Below the pieces are notes generated by a model, which saw nothing but the letters and a program-made list of their open reading frames with translations, had not been told where the DNA came from and did no database searches. A DNA stretch of 64,000 nucleotides from Seiridium cupressi. Its lineage: Eukaryota; Ascomycota; Sordariomycetes; Amphisphaeriales; Sporocadaceae. Of the stretch, positions 50,990-62,621 are shown in pieces. Position 1 is the first letter of the stretch. Every line of letters begins with the position of its first letter. The position numbers and the translations under genes are program-made. The DNA lies in NCBI GenBank assembly GCA_036674765.1, contig JARVKI010000104.1, forward strand, positions 62,001-126,000. Direction: 5' to 3'.

Positions 50990-51229
50990 ATGAAGCCAAA
51001 CGCGACTTATCTAAAGGGTGATAATCGGGCGTGGGTGCGCTTTCGAGACGAGACGAAGAACAACGTGCTATCGTTAGCGACACCCTTCGCAGGCGACCTT
51101 GGCGAGTGTCTTGTCTATCTCGACGAGGCACATTCTCGTGGTGTAGACTCGAAACTGCCAGCGGAAGCGGATGGCCCACTGACACTTGCGCCAAAGCAGA
51201 CAAAAGACTACACGAATCAAAGTGGATAC
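50990..51229 (+). pseudogene. Fragment of a DUF3638/DUF3645-type giant protein
   Basis: About 75 codons matching the family's conserved core: VYLDEAHSRGVDSKLP and TLAPKQTKD, a pattern I know from roughly 3000-residue fungal proteins that carry DUF3638 and DUF3645 next to a DEAH-like P-loop region. No continuation is found on either side, and the frame drifts into unrelated sequence by about 51230. A relic left by a deletion or by segmental transfer. Confidence 0.6.
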
Positions 51230-51356
51230 TGCGCTGACCTTCAATTACCCTTTTGCTCTTTTCACTATAGAGACCAACCACAGGGATGAGATTGGTTTTT
51301 CTCATTGTATCTACAGCGGCGACACGCCTCCGCCCACTACGTGCATCGCAGCGCCA

Positions 51357-53047
51357 CTACATTCTATGTACATCACTATTCTTAGACCACCTCCTAAACG
51401 ATTTTCCCTTGTAGTAGAAGAGGACTCCAAAAAGGCACCACAAAAGAGTGAGTGATCCGTTCGTCATGATCGGAGGTATGTAGCCGGCAGATTCGACCCA
51501 GACAGTGATGAACTTGCTGAAACCATAACCCCAAACGTTCTTGTTCACAGTAACTGCGACGAAGAGACTGCCCGCAACGGGCTTGTAGCTGTCCACTGCA
51601 TAGGTTGAAACAATACCTGGAATCGCAGTTACCTGGATTCCAGCGCAGGTGTAACCGATGATGACGATTGCCTGCCAGGGCCATCTCTTTTCATACCCGA
51701 TGCTGACAATGATGTTTCCGAGGAACATGATGATGACGTATGGAATCAACGCGATGAGTCGCATCTCTGGTTCACGAATCCCTCGGTTCCTCTTCGTTAG
51801 ATAGTTGGAGACCCAATCTGAAAATGGTCCAGCAGTAGCCAGGCCCATCATTGCCCCCACCAGAACGGCGAAATTGGTAAACCCGATGCTTTGGCTACTC
51901 CAGTTGTACGGGGGCGCAGCAAAAGCTTGAGACTGGGTGAGGTTGATTGTCAAGAAGCATGAGCAGCTCCAGCTGACAACAAATGCTGCGAATTCAACGA
52001 TCGGAAAGGCGTGAAGCTTCCAGGGCACCCAAACGTCGAGAACAACGCTCCTGAGAGATCTCGGACCAGGTGCAACGAGGCCCCACTGGGCTTTGCTGGG
52101 ATAGCCGCGACCGAGCCAAGGATCCTGGTCCGCTGTCTGGGTGGTGCTGATCTTGTTTTCGTCGCCGGTTAACCCTTGCTCTAGTCTCTCACTTTGTTCC
52201 TCGGCCACTCCCTTCTCCGGTACCTGTGGGTTGGAAGTAGTCGAGGCTGTGTATGCATTGAGCTCACTAGGGCGCGTCTGCCACTTAGTCTCCGGGAACA
52301 TGGAAATATTCATAACAACAGACAAAGCGAGGAGGGCAGTGTTCAACCACCAGAAGTTCCTCCAGCCAACATGGGCCGACATGGCACCGGATATGATTGG
52401 GCCCACCATCAGCGAGCCCATGTATACCACCCAATACAACGTATTCCATTTGCCGCGATCGTGGAGGAAGAAAATATCGGCGATAACCGCTGGTTGGATG
52501 GTTTCTGCAGGACCTCCGCCGATACCGCTCAGGCTATCAATCATTAGACAAGGCTTGGTGTGCAATGCCGAGAGTCAACTTACACGCAAGCGCCTATGAA
52601 ACTGCCATATGTCGTGGCCTTCGCGCGCCAAATGGAGGATGCCAGACAGACAAGCTGAGAGGCAATATAAACTGGTCGGCGGCCGAGGGATGTGCTAATA
52701 GGTACCCTGGCTTGGATGAGTATTGTTATTCACGGCAAAGGGAGTCGTGGATAATCGTACCAAAGAAAGTTGCTAAAGCCAAGGACGAGAATCGCGACGC
52801 CAGTAAATTGTACTGCATCGGCCAGCGTGCAGTCGAAAGCTTCAATGTAATCTCCGAACATAGGCGCCAAAGAGAGTGGGCCGAAGCCCTGCATGAACGT
52901 GGTCAGACTAGATGCGACGATGGCGCTGAGTTTCCATTTCAGCGACCAGTTGAGAGGATCATGCGGGTCCGCGGATGGTTGAGGAACCAAAACTCGGCCG
53001 TTGTTGCCACTGCTTTTGACGAAGTGATGTTCTCCTACATCGGTCAT
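51357..53047 (-). CDS. MFS transporter (DHA1-like, 12 TM)
   Basis: Proton-coupled transporter of the fungal multidrug/DHA1-like MFS group. Exons 53047-52761, 52706-52584 and 52533-51357; 1587 bases, 528 aa, normal length. Family marks: HDPLNWSLKWKLS just before the first helix, GFGPLSLAPMF, STSLGRRPVY (loop 2-3 motif A-like), GIGGGPAETIQPAVIADI in helix 5 (a motif C-like glycine pattern), a long charged central loop (about 245-325), and HRM at the end. Both introns interrupt the first third. It is intact, in contrast to the Dal5-type transporter 14 kb to the left. Its place at the left edge of the right-hand gene run suggests export or import of a substrate or product of the neighbouring FMO and dioxygenase; this is inference only. 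Confidence 0.95.
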
Positions 53048-54377
53048 GACCTCGGTGCCAGGAAGAAGCTCAACATGGAGCTCTTGCTCGATCCTATGGA
53101 GCTCCTATACAGTCTGTTGTCAGCCTGGATAGTCCATAGCGGACGTGGAGTGCGCTGTCATTACCGATTCATCGCGGGTCGTCTCCATGATTGCCGATCA
53201 ATTCTTCATCCGGGGAAAGAGTTGGTGTAGAGGTGAAGATTGGGGAAAACCTGGGGTATCTCCATTGACGGCTCCTTTTCTAGTTATATATTTAGCTATC
53301 TTTCAGGGCCTGGCCAACGATGGACCAGATCCCACATCCCCGCGTCCTGGTTCGACTAAAAATAGTACCTCGGTCTTTTTCTGCCCTGCCTATCAAACGA
53401 CTTCAAATTTTCAGCCACAAAGGCGGCAATTGTGCACCGCTCAGTCTCTGTGCCGTGGAGCATTCACCGTTCATGTTTTAAGCGTACCGAACTTTGTAAC
53501 CGAATTACACAGCTACTTGTGGGCAATCGCCTGTCCCATATTTACCGCTTCCAGTAGCCGAGGGCCTCTGTATTTTGAACACATTTATATTGCTTGGGTT
53601 TCTAATGGTGCGTTAACCATGCATGTCCTTTATCCCCTCCTACAAAAGTAGTCAACTGTGCATACATATGTATTCCGATAATGCTTCCCCAGTTTCGGAC
53701 AGCATTGCATTTGATCCAGCATCCTGCCTGCAGATATAAACGCATCGACCACGTGGTCTGTACTTTGGTTGTATATCAACTAAAAGGTCCTGTAAGGTGG
53801 AAAATTCTTGGCACAGGCCTAGTGCCAGTGGGTTCCCGAATAATCGGATTGCAACCCCTGCCAAGTCCCAATATCTCGTTAAGATGGAGGGCTACTAATA
53901 CCGGTAACCTGACCACCACTGTGGGTACTCGTTGGTCCCACAGCAGCCGCTAAGACTGGATGGATTGGCGATTTCCGGGTTTTCGGGCCCCCCTAAAAAG
54001 CTGATGCCCACCCACCCGCTGCCGACTGCAGAATCAGAAAAACTACCAAGGTAATGGGTTAGCGCATCCTCAAGTTCTCACCACAATCCTTGTAAGCTAC
54101 CCCGCATCAACCAAAATGCTGACCGTTAGAGCTGTGTAGACGGCATCTCTGCACGGCATCGACTAGTGTCAATCCTTCCTCATCCGAAGGGGCAGCTCGT
54201 CAGCTCCTTGGCCTGTCACCAGCGCTGAAGCGGTTGAGGGGGAAGACTACCCTTCTGGGTATCTGAATTCTTCATTCGTTTCGGACGCGCTATGGCTAGG
54301 CATAATCGCTGAAGCCCTTTATGAATCAAGATTGGAATGATTCAGTTTTGTCTATCACCGAATACGAACACCACATT
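53048..54377. other. Intergenic region
   Basis: About 1.3 kb upstream of the MFS gene and downstream of the FMO. It should contain the MFS promoter. Frames such as 53145-53651 (plus) show no domain. No repeat recognised. Confidence 0.5.
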
Positions 54378-56210
54378 CTACAAAGGTATGACATCTTGCT
54401 TTCTTGTCATGGTCATCCATGCCCTTACCATGCCTGCATAGTCATGAGGTGTGTATCGGTGAAAGATCTCGCTCAAGATCCCACCAGTTCTATATTTTCG
54501 GTACTTCTCCAAGCCCAGATCGTCTGCGAGGAGGTCCATATACGCCAGACAATCGAAAGCAAGATCGGGGCACCTCTCTCCAGCCCCGCCAGCACAATGC
54601 GGGTGCCGAACTCTCGTATACTCATTATGAAGAACTGTTTCATAATGTACCCTTACATTTTCGAGAGTTTCTGGTTTGAGGTTTGCCAGTTCGTTCGTGA
54701 AAAAAGCAGTGATCCACAGAGCCTGCAGTTGAGCAATCATGGTGGCGTGCAATGCGATGTGTGCTCCAATAAATGCGATATCTCTTTGGCAGAGGAGCCT
54801 GTCGTTGGATGGTACCATGAAGCGATATAAATAAAATCGATGAACTGCGTTAACATGTAAAGTAGGAATCTCGAGCTCCGATTGTTTGCTACCTGGGGGT
54901 AAACTCCTCTTTGGTTGGTAGCAAATTGCTGGTAGCTTGGTAAAGAGCTCCGTGCGTGCCTGATTAAGCAGATTCAAACCGTCAGGAGAAGGTCCCTCTA
55001 ATCCCAGGGCTGAATCGATGGCTGGAGGCAAGAAATTAATTGGGGGTTTTGCGTCCCAGCCAGTGCAGCACACAATAGCATCTGTCGCGAGATTTGCTCT
55101 ATTTGACAGGTATACCGCTTTCTCGGATAGTCGTTCAACATCAGCTATTTGGATCTTAATCTTGCCTGCTCGGACGAGGTCGAACCAAAGGCTGTCGTAA
55201 TTATGTATACTCAACGAGTTACCCATCCAAAACGGACTGACCCAGGGTTTGAACTTCTGTGTCTCCGGGTGATCATCGTACAGAAAGGCCCAGTGTGCGG
55301 AATATTCGATCATTTGCCAGTATCTGGCAACAATCTTCCGTCCCAGCCAGGTTCCATGGAGTGCACAGCGTAGCCAGCCCGTCGGACCAGTCCGTTCGCT
55401 CCAGATACATAGGTCAAACCAGGTGGAAACCCTCGTGGATGCTAGCCGTTGGATGGATATCTTCAGGGGGGAGAAAAAGACAGGCCAGAGCCAACTTGGG
55501 CCACCGCCCGATGGTCGAACGACCATTTGTACACGCGAGCCCTTGTTTGCTAGCAAATAGCAAGTGTCCCACGCAGACTTATTTCCCCCAACAACAACTA
55601 CCGTCTCCGCTTTGCCCAGATCTTGGGCCCGTTCTCTCAGCTCTTTGGCATGGAAAATATCTCCTTCAAACATATCAGCCCCTTTGAACGCCGGCATCAA
55701 CGGCTCAGATGTGAGCCCAGCAGCAATGACCAATCTATTAGCAAGGATATCACAAATTGGAGGCTGAAGCTGCATTCGCTGCGCAGGAGTCACTTTCAGC
55801 AGCCATTCACCATTTCCAAGAAGCTCTGCAGATTCAAGCTTTTGGCCTAGCCGCACCCGTGAGCTCAAGTCGAAATGTTCACAAAACTGAACGAGGTACT
55901 CATGCACGGCTTCACCCGGAATGTGTCTACCAGGCTTAACTCCAAATTTCTCGGGAGTCATAGGGAAATCAGAGAACTCATAAGTGCCAAGGAGGTTACT
56001 GGTCTTGAGTCCAGGATACAATCGCTCTTTGGCCCAGGGGCCACCCACAGATGCGGCTGAATCAATGATCAACATGGAACAGTTCGGATGGACTTCCAAG
56101 AAGGTCTTCGCCATGGCTAGACCATGCCACCCTGAAACAATTAGCCCGTGTGAGCGTACTTAACTATAGCGCTTACCAGCTCCAACGATCACAATTACGA
56201 ATCGTTGCAT
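54378..56210 (-). CDS. Flavin-containing monooxygenase-like protein
   Basis: Predicted class B flavoprotein monooxygenase using FAD and NADPH. Exons 56210-56177 and 56131-54378; 1788 bases, 595 aa. The tiny first exon completes the FAD fold: MQRFVIVIVGAGWHGLAMAK, with GxGxxG split by the intron. The NADPH fold is VVVVGGNKSAWDTCYLL. The FMO/BVMO fingerprint region reads FEGDIFHAKEL (about 166-176): the F-x-G-x3-H part is present but the final aromatic residue (Tyr/Phe in FMOs, Trp in Baeyer-Villiger enzymes) is Leu, so the reaction type is unclear. DAIVCCTGWD is the usual ATG-like motif. The C-terminus is long and ends RKQDVIPL. Without the first exon the protein would start inside the FAD loop, which fixes the model. 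An alpha/beta hydrolase lies two genes away, a common partner of Baeyer-Villiger enzymes. Confidence 0.93.
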
Positions 56211-57736
56211 TCTGTCTATAATGTTGGGTCAAATCCCGGTCATCAAAGGGCAACATACTCCTGTAATGACGAAAGAAAGCCACGTCATCTGTACTCTGCA
56301 CTTTGGTTGGGCTGAAAATGAGACCCTTGAGTCTGCAACCTAAGTCAATGGCAGGATAATTGTGCATTTCGAAATCGCGGGAGGGAGCGTAACGAAAGAT
56401 AATCGCAGATCGCTATGGCAGTCCTCCCGCATCATCACGTTCACAAAGCGGGGTAACGATAACATTCGGCCTCTGGGTTTCCCCGCTGGGCCAGATGTAA
56501 GCTTGCAGTATACGCTATCGGGACGTTTCCCATCATTTCGACTCCGTCCAATTCCTGACACAAAGTGTATCTCAGCTGTCAATAACCTCACACTGCCACG
56601 CTTGTCTACTATCAAATGAGCTATGTATGAGCCAAGTGTTCACCGAATTCTCCGCTTCTTGTTTGACTGATGCCACTATCAAAAGTTCAACCACGAATCG
56701 CTGTTGGGGGTTCGCCAGGCCTGATCAACCACTGTTTGATGTGCATTGGGTATTACATCGAAGTGTTATGAGTGTAATGTGTCAAAAATGATAAATATGC
56801 GGGGCAATATATGGAGAGATCACACTGTGGTGCATCGCCCTCTGGGTGACTGTTGTCTCAACCCCTAAAGTTGTCGTTTCTCACTGGCTCTTATCTAGTC
56901 ACCTATGTAACCTCTGGAATTATAATCATCGGCATGACTTTTGCGTCAGTGTCAGGACAAACATCCTTGCATGAATGTTGTTCTATTTCCCAGCCGTGCT
57001 AGGATTATCAAGACGCAAGACGCTGCATGCAACTTCAAGACCAGTAATCACAACCGCTCATAGATCGTGAGTTACTACTACTACTGCGCATTCTTGAGAA
57101 GAAAATGGTAGCTGGATGTAAAGGGGTATCGTTTCTGGATCACAAAGCCAATTCGATGTGGTTCGCCTTACTGTGGGGGTTCTCAACGCTCCATGGTGTA
57201 ACTTGGGTCCTTCGGACAGGATCAGTGGCAGGACTTTATAATAACTCAAATATCGACACCATTTCGATTAGGCAAGACGTGACATTTTCTATCCATATGT
57301 GCTTGAACTCAACCTAGCTAATGTAATTGAATAAACGATAAGCACCTAACTCGCCACTTTTTACGTCAAGCTCTTTCATCGCTGTTCAAGCATGCATCGA
57401 TTTTCTTGTAACCCGATAAAATATCCATTGCTGTACGCTTGAGAGAAACAACTCAGCCGGTGGGATGGTCGCTGGCAGCAACGTTACACTGGTGCATCAC
57501 TCTTGGCCCGTACGACTTGGGAAACTCGGTCTGCATGTACAGTTAGCCCCACTGAATATCAGCTTAAAATCATCAGGACACTCACGATACTGTGCCATAG
57601 AGCTCTATTATACCACAGTATTACATCCTGCTCTTGATGGGGGTGAGCATATATGTTCTCTGGGCTGAGTGCTGGTCGCATGATCCTGAAACCTCTGTCA
57701 ATATTTAGACCTCCCAAGAACCAATGACAGGATGAC
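56211..57736. other. Intergenic region
   Basis: About 1.5 kb between the FMO start and the dioxygenase stop. Nothing coding recognised: frames at 56340-56615 (minus) and 57058-57249 (minus) lack domains. It contains the FMO promoter. Confidence 0.5.
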
Positions 57737-58855
57737 TCACTTATTCATGAACGCTCGCACTTCCTTCAGGTCGTCCACGATCTTCTCTTCACCCCCAGGC
57801 GAGTACTTAATATATAGCTTGAACGCGCCTTGGCCATGCACTTGCAGCGACTTCTCGCCGGTAACAGGGTTCGTCCACACCATTGGATAGATGCAGACCT
57901 TCTCCTTCTCCCACTTGGGTAGTTCATCCAATGGCTTTTCAAGACCTTCTGTCTCGATCGAGTGCCCGAGACGGGTGCTGTGTGCCGTCGACATCCAGAC
58001 GAAGGCATGTGGGGCATACTCAATCCGACTGTTCGTGACGATTTCGCGGGTCTCCTCGTCCAGCAAAGCTAGTGCCCGCGAGCCGGCCACCATGGCGGTT
58101 GCACCTGGCGCAATCTTCATCTCGGTGCCTGTACCATCGTCCCAGCGCACCGTCACGTCGGGTCCTTTAGGGGTACGGACAGCGAGGAGACAACCCACTC
58201 GAGGAGGCGGGATGTTGTATAAGGACCCGTCAAAGTGCCACTGGTAGAACCGGCTCGCTCCGTTCTCACGCTCCTCTGTGGGGATGTGGGGGGCAAGGTG
58301 GAATTCTTCATGATCGACGCCTTGAACCTCGAAACCTGGAGGGAAATCGTAGTGGTTGTCGGGCAATGGGCCGCGCCCCAAGATGTGTACCTGGGGCTGC
58401 ACCGGAATGGCTGGTCGCTTCGGGATTCCGTAAATGTTGACTCCATTGTGAGAAGTTAAGAAGGGATCCACACCATGAGCAAAGCCACCAAATTTCTCAT
58501 CAGGATCGAAGCTACATAGTGTCAATCAGGGTGTTAGGGAATACGGATTACATAGAAAATACTTGGAAGTAAGCATATACTGCTGCTGCGGTTTGAGCAT
58601 GTCTGGCTGCTGCTTGAAGACAAGCAACTTATGCCGATGCAGCGCATTATGGATGAAGTCAAAATCGGCATCGGTGAAGTTGTTCAAGTCGATGCCGTAT
58701 ACCTCGGCCCCAAAGTCTACTTTGCTGTTGGGCCCATGGTTGATGGGTATAGCTGTCCCGTTAGACGAATCGGCATGAGGGATTCTGAGCTTCGGCTTTT
58801 CAGTGATCAGCCTCAAGCTCTGCTCTTCTTCGGTAACAACTGCTGTGATGACCAT
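57737..58855 (-). CDS. TauD-type 2-oxoglutarate dioxygenase, XanA-like
   Basis: Fe(II)/2-oxoglutarate-dependent dioxygenase of the TauD family, most like fungal xanthine dioxygenase (XanA), which turns xanthine into uric acid. Exons 58855-58563 and 58511-57737; 1068 bases, 355 aa (XanA is about 370). The iron ligands are His190 and Asp192 in RFYQWHFDGSLY and probably His323 in SLQVHGQG; the distal region PMVWTNPVTGEKSLQVH is the family's C-terminal signature. The N-terminal region has VDFGAEVYGIDLNNFTDADF, also family-like. The TauD family includes many other substrates, so xanthine is a hypothesis; the NCS1 permease in the same run fits a nucleobase. The gene faces the alpha/beta hydrolase across a 365-bp shared promoter. 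Confidence 0.9.
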
Positions 58856-59220
58856 GATTCCGTACAACGGTGTTTCAAATGACGGTATCCAGACTAACAA
58901 ATACCAAATATGATTGAAGTGTAACGATGTCGTTGATGCCTGTCAACATTTAGCAGCAACGTATGCTCGATTAATGTACCTAGGCTATTCGTGATGAAAC
59001 ATCCTTCCTTCTCCATGGATGTTACGCCTCGTCTGAGCCGATCATTGCTTCAGTGGCCAATTCAATTCCATTGGTCCCACCATCATTGGAGATAGCGACT
59101 GAGCTGGCTGACGTTGATGCCGATACTCGGCCGAAGTCCTCCACGCCCAGCGAATCGACGATGACCTACCTCGGCCGAGGCCTAGCGGACACTGACACAA
59201 ATTGGCTTCTAAGACCTTGA
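58856..59220. promoter_or_regulatory. Shared promoter of dioxygenase and hydrolase
   Basis: A 365-bp gap between divergent start codons. It contains two CGGCCG cores 44 bp apart: CTCGGCCGA at 59126-59134 and the perfect 12-bp palindrome CCTCGGCCGAGG at 59169-59180. Inverted CGG triplets are the typical half-sites of Zn2Cys6 regulators. One GATA-factor site (AGATAG) lies near 59090. Confidence 0.6.
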
Positions 59221-60198
59221 ATGAGTACCAACGGGCTTGGCCGAGACAAAGTAACGGGGAAAAGATCCAGCAAGCCAGAGGAAATATATTCGCAAGCCCA
59301 ATCAGCCGAAATGAAGTCAAATTTTGTAGCGAAGCCAGATGGCACGAAACTGCACTATCTACAAAGCGGAAACGACAGAGGACCATTACTCATCTGCCTT
59401 CACGGACTTGGAGGATCTACAGAAACGTTCATACCATTGCTGCCTCGGCTTCCGCAATCATATAAAATAATTCTCCTTGATTTCCCAGGCTTTGGAAAGA
59501 GTCCGCCGCCAACCGGGCACCCAAGTGTTGGACAACATGTCGTCGATCTACACCATGTCATCAAATCATTGCAGGAACAGACTAATGACAGCGATGAAAA
59601 GAAGGTAAAGTCATCGGACATTGATGACGAGCTTTCATCTAATGCCTTGGCGTAGGTCGTCATCATCGGACACTCCCTAGGGACTGTCATTGCGCTGCAT
59701 TTCGCCGCTGAAAACCCCTCGATTGTCGCTGGTCTCGTTCTTATCGGCTCGGCTCGCTCAGCATCTCATATTCTCTTCGTACGACAGAGGATGCTAGATA
59801 TGGCAGCTAATACACGCCAAAATGGGATTGAATGGGCAGCGGAGCTAGCGTCCAAGTCCAACTTCCCTCCCTTGGAAAAACGTCAAGTAGACGACGCCAT
59901 CCGTGCTGAAGTCTCGAAAGCTGTTGCCGGTTCAGATCCCGAAGCCTATTCATTGACATGCGAGATGATGGTTGACGAGAGCCACAAAGATCCCGACTAC
60001 TCCAAGATCACTTGTCCGGCGGTACTGGTAGCTGGTGATCTCGACGTCATCAGCCCGGTCGAGAGGTCTACAGGGCTGGCAAATCTCCTCGGTTCCAAAC
60101 CGTGCTGGGTTGAAGTAGTGATGAGTGGACATCAGCCTATATTGGAAGATGCCGAAGGCGTTGCTGGAGCGGTTGAAAGATTATTGGAGAAGGTATAG
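59221..60198 (+). CDS. Alpha/beta-fold hydrolase
   Basis: Predicted serine hydrolase/esterase of the alpha/beta fold. Exons 59221-59604 and 59656-60198; 927 bases, 308 aa. The oxyanion region is LICLHGLGGS (about 58-66), DFPGFGKSPP follows, the nucleophile elbow VVIIGHSLG has Ser135, the acid is in VLVAGDLDVISP, and the base is His in VMSGHQPILED. The intron is only 51 nt with a CTAAT branch-like sequence; it is a multiple of three and contains an in-frame TAG as its own acceptor, so an unspliced message would encode a protein cut just before the nucleophile. No signal peptide, so likely cytosolic. Its stop codon is 7 bp from that of the convergent Zn2Cys6 gene. It may hydrolyse a product of the FMO or dioxygenase. 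Confidence 0.94.
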
Positions 60199-60205
60199 GG
60201 CTAGA

Positions 60206-62621
60206 TTAGAAGGAGCAGAAGTCCTGATTCGCTAAATACAGAAGATTCTCAAAACTAGTCCCATCGAAGGATCCACTGTCGAAAAAGCTGTCCGCTGGCA
60301 TCAGCTGAGATGATGCCTGTAATGAAGAAAGCTGAGGCTGAGGGGGGACCCGCGTTGCGTTGTCCGGGTCCGAGCAAAATGATTTCACGAAATCGGTAAC
60401 GTTGAATGTGCGCATTCGCTTTTGGCCTCTTTGTGTCGATCCATCAAGTTCGCTGCCAGCTTGTCTCTTCCTACCAGATGTGTTGCTAGGCATGTTGGAC
60501 GAAATCTCGCTCAACAGTGCTGTAAGAAGTTTCACGCCACGTGATGCGATCATGCTATTCCGGCGTTTCTTGAGAATTTCCAACACGTCTTCAACTAGTT
60601 GTAGGTGTTCCAGTGCTTCAGGCTCGCCTTGATCGCGGTGCAAGATATCTAGAATCAGGATGACAGATGCAGCGACGGAGAATGCCTGATATATCCAGAG
60701 CACAGGGCCATCCTCCTCTATCACTCGTCGGTACTCCTTGATGATCGTTTTCGACGCCGCAAGGCAAGTCCGCCGTGTAAAGGCGAAGGCAGGATTAGTG
60801 AAGCTTTCGGACAAAAACGAGCGGTGTATCATGATGATTTTATGAGAGGAGGAGATTGCCAGTGACCTTCGAGCCCACGGTATGAACACGGGCCAACTTG
60901 GGTCGAGAGGGATGCTAGAGAGATAGGACGGTCGGCCGGCTGTCGCAAGTGTCCTTAACTGTTTATCCCATTTCATGACCTGTTCGTATTTCGTGAAAGG
61001 TGTGTTGCAAGACATCAATCCATCCTGTAAACGTGGCATGATGGTTGCAATCGTGTGTAGAAAGCGTGAGTACCCAGTCACGGTGGGAACCGAGTCTGGC
61101 AGGGTGATATTCTCGTCATCGTGGCAGTTTCTTGGCAGTTCTGATCTGGAGTAGAGTGGATTGATGAGATAGGTCTCAGAGAAGGGTAAGCTGAACCAAT
61201 CCTGGCTGCACAGTTGGGACCACGCGCGGCGCCCCGTTTCTTTCTCAATCCCACCTCCAGGCACATCCGAAGTGAGGCGATGAAGTCCAAGGCTCTGCGC
61301 TATCCGAACCGCGGCCGCAAGATGGATGGAATGAAGGTTAGAGAACCCAAGCATATGTGCCGTCACGGTCAGGGTCGCGATGGCTTGTACAGATAGAATC
61401 GAGTGGTTGGCAGCATAATCTGCCTTGTTGAGGCATGTCATGACAGCCTGAAACCAGCGCTTTGCCAGTGTTTCTCGTTCCTCATCTGCGAAGCCCCAGT
61501 GTTCGGCTGTGTGGGTCGGCATGCATGTTATGCTCCCCGTGAGGACCGCGAAGAGAACCGCAACCCATTGCAGATTGACGTCGGGGTGCTCGATGGAGCC
61601 GCCACATCGGTCGTAGAAATTCTCCAATTGCTTCTTCAGCGAGGGAGCATAGTATGAGCAGTGGTACCAAAGCAAGCATTTCTCGTGCCACAGAACCAGG
61701 TCCCAGACACGACGTTTGTCAGGAAGCAGGAGCTGTAGCATCGTGATTTGCGACAGCTCCTCCAACCCGGTGCTTTCGGCCGTGGGTGGATCTCGTTGAA
61801 CATGCGCATCCCTGATATTCCCGACTTGCGGCGCATGGACTACGGCCTCGGGCGATGCGACGGTCGCATAGTCCGGATTCTTCCTGCGCCCCCAAGCCAG
61901 GAATTCCAGAATCGAAGCGGCATCTTCAACGACAGTGTCGTGAGGACTATCTTGGTTTCCAGGTAACTGATGCTCCGTAGGTGAATAATCTTGCCTCATT
62001 GCATCAGCGGTAATGGCCGATGTGGGCAATGACGCTGGTGATGGTCCACCGCGATGATGCAGCTCGGCTTCAAGCTCGGCCACCCGGCGGCGAAGTTGTG
62101 CGTTCAGATCATGTTGCTCGGTCCCTGCGGTCGGCGAGGATGCATCGTGAATTCCTATTAATGGTGTAGGTGTCGCTTCCTCCGCATGACCTCCGGAGGT
62201 CCCACACGCGTTCTGCTCGCCCCTAAGAAACAGTAAGAGTTCAAAGTTCAGCGACACAGCCTCGGCCGATCCGTAAGCACAGAAAGTTGGTGCAGTGTCC
62301 CAATTTGCAACTCATTAAACAATAGACAACAACTCCAATCGAACCACAAGGCGTTCTAAGGATCCGGGCTCTGGAATCAATTCAAGTGCTTAAATAGAAA
62401 TAAGTAGCAAGATAAGAAATGTAACGCTTCGTGTTTGTTGACATTGTTTGTGGTGTTCACAATCGAAGCTCAAGTCCATTGGACCTCGCCCGAGGCACGG
62501 GGCACTGGGCATGTAGACAAACTCACCTACGGATGCAATTAGTGCATGGGACTGTTTTGGAGCACTTGACCTTGCGCCGCGTGCACGACGCGCATGCGAG
62601 CCGGTTCCGTGAATTGCGCAT
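60206..62621 (-). CDS. Zn2Cys6 transcription factor (fungal_trans)
   Basis: Nuclear regulator with an N-terminal binuclear zinc cluster and a central fungal-specific transcription factor domain. Exons 62621-62527 and 62222-60206; 2112 bases, 703 aa. The cluster is C-AS-C-TRRKVK-C-SKTVP-C-TN-C-IRRGEQNA-C; a 304-nt intron, the longest in the window, separates the fifth and sixth Cys. A coiled coil follows (LNAQLRRRVAELEAELHH) for dimerisation. The regulatory domain starts near LLLPDKRRVWDLVLWHEKC and includes YCx-rich helices; the C-terminus is Gln/Ser-rich and ends NQDFCSF, acidic-aromatic as in activation regions. The gene lies in the middle of the run, divergent to the permease and convergent to the hydrolase, so it is a good candidate for the local regulator. 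A CTCGGCCGA site lies in its first intron (62261-62269). Confidence 0.94.

Noticed and set aside
52565..53230. 221-codon plus-strand frame
   Set aside because: Antisense to the first exons and introns of the intact MFS gene; no independent domain or splice signals.
59653..59655. In-frame TAG in the alpha/beta hydrolase as another nonsense lesion
   Set aside because: It is the acceptor TAG of a 51-nt intron (59605-59655) with a good GTAAAG donor and branch-like CTAAT; splicing gives a normal VVIIGHSLG elbow.
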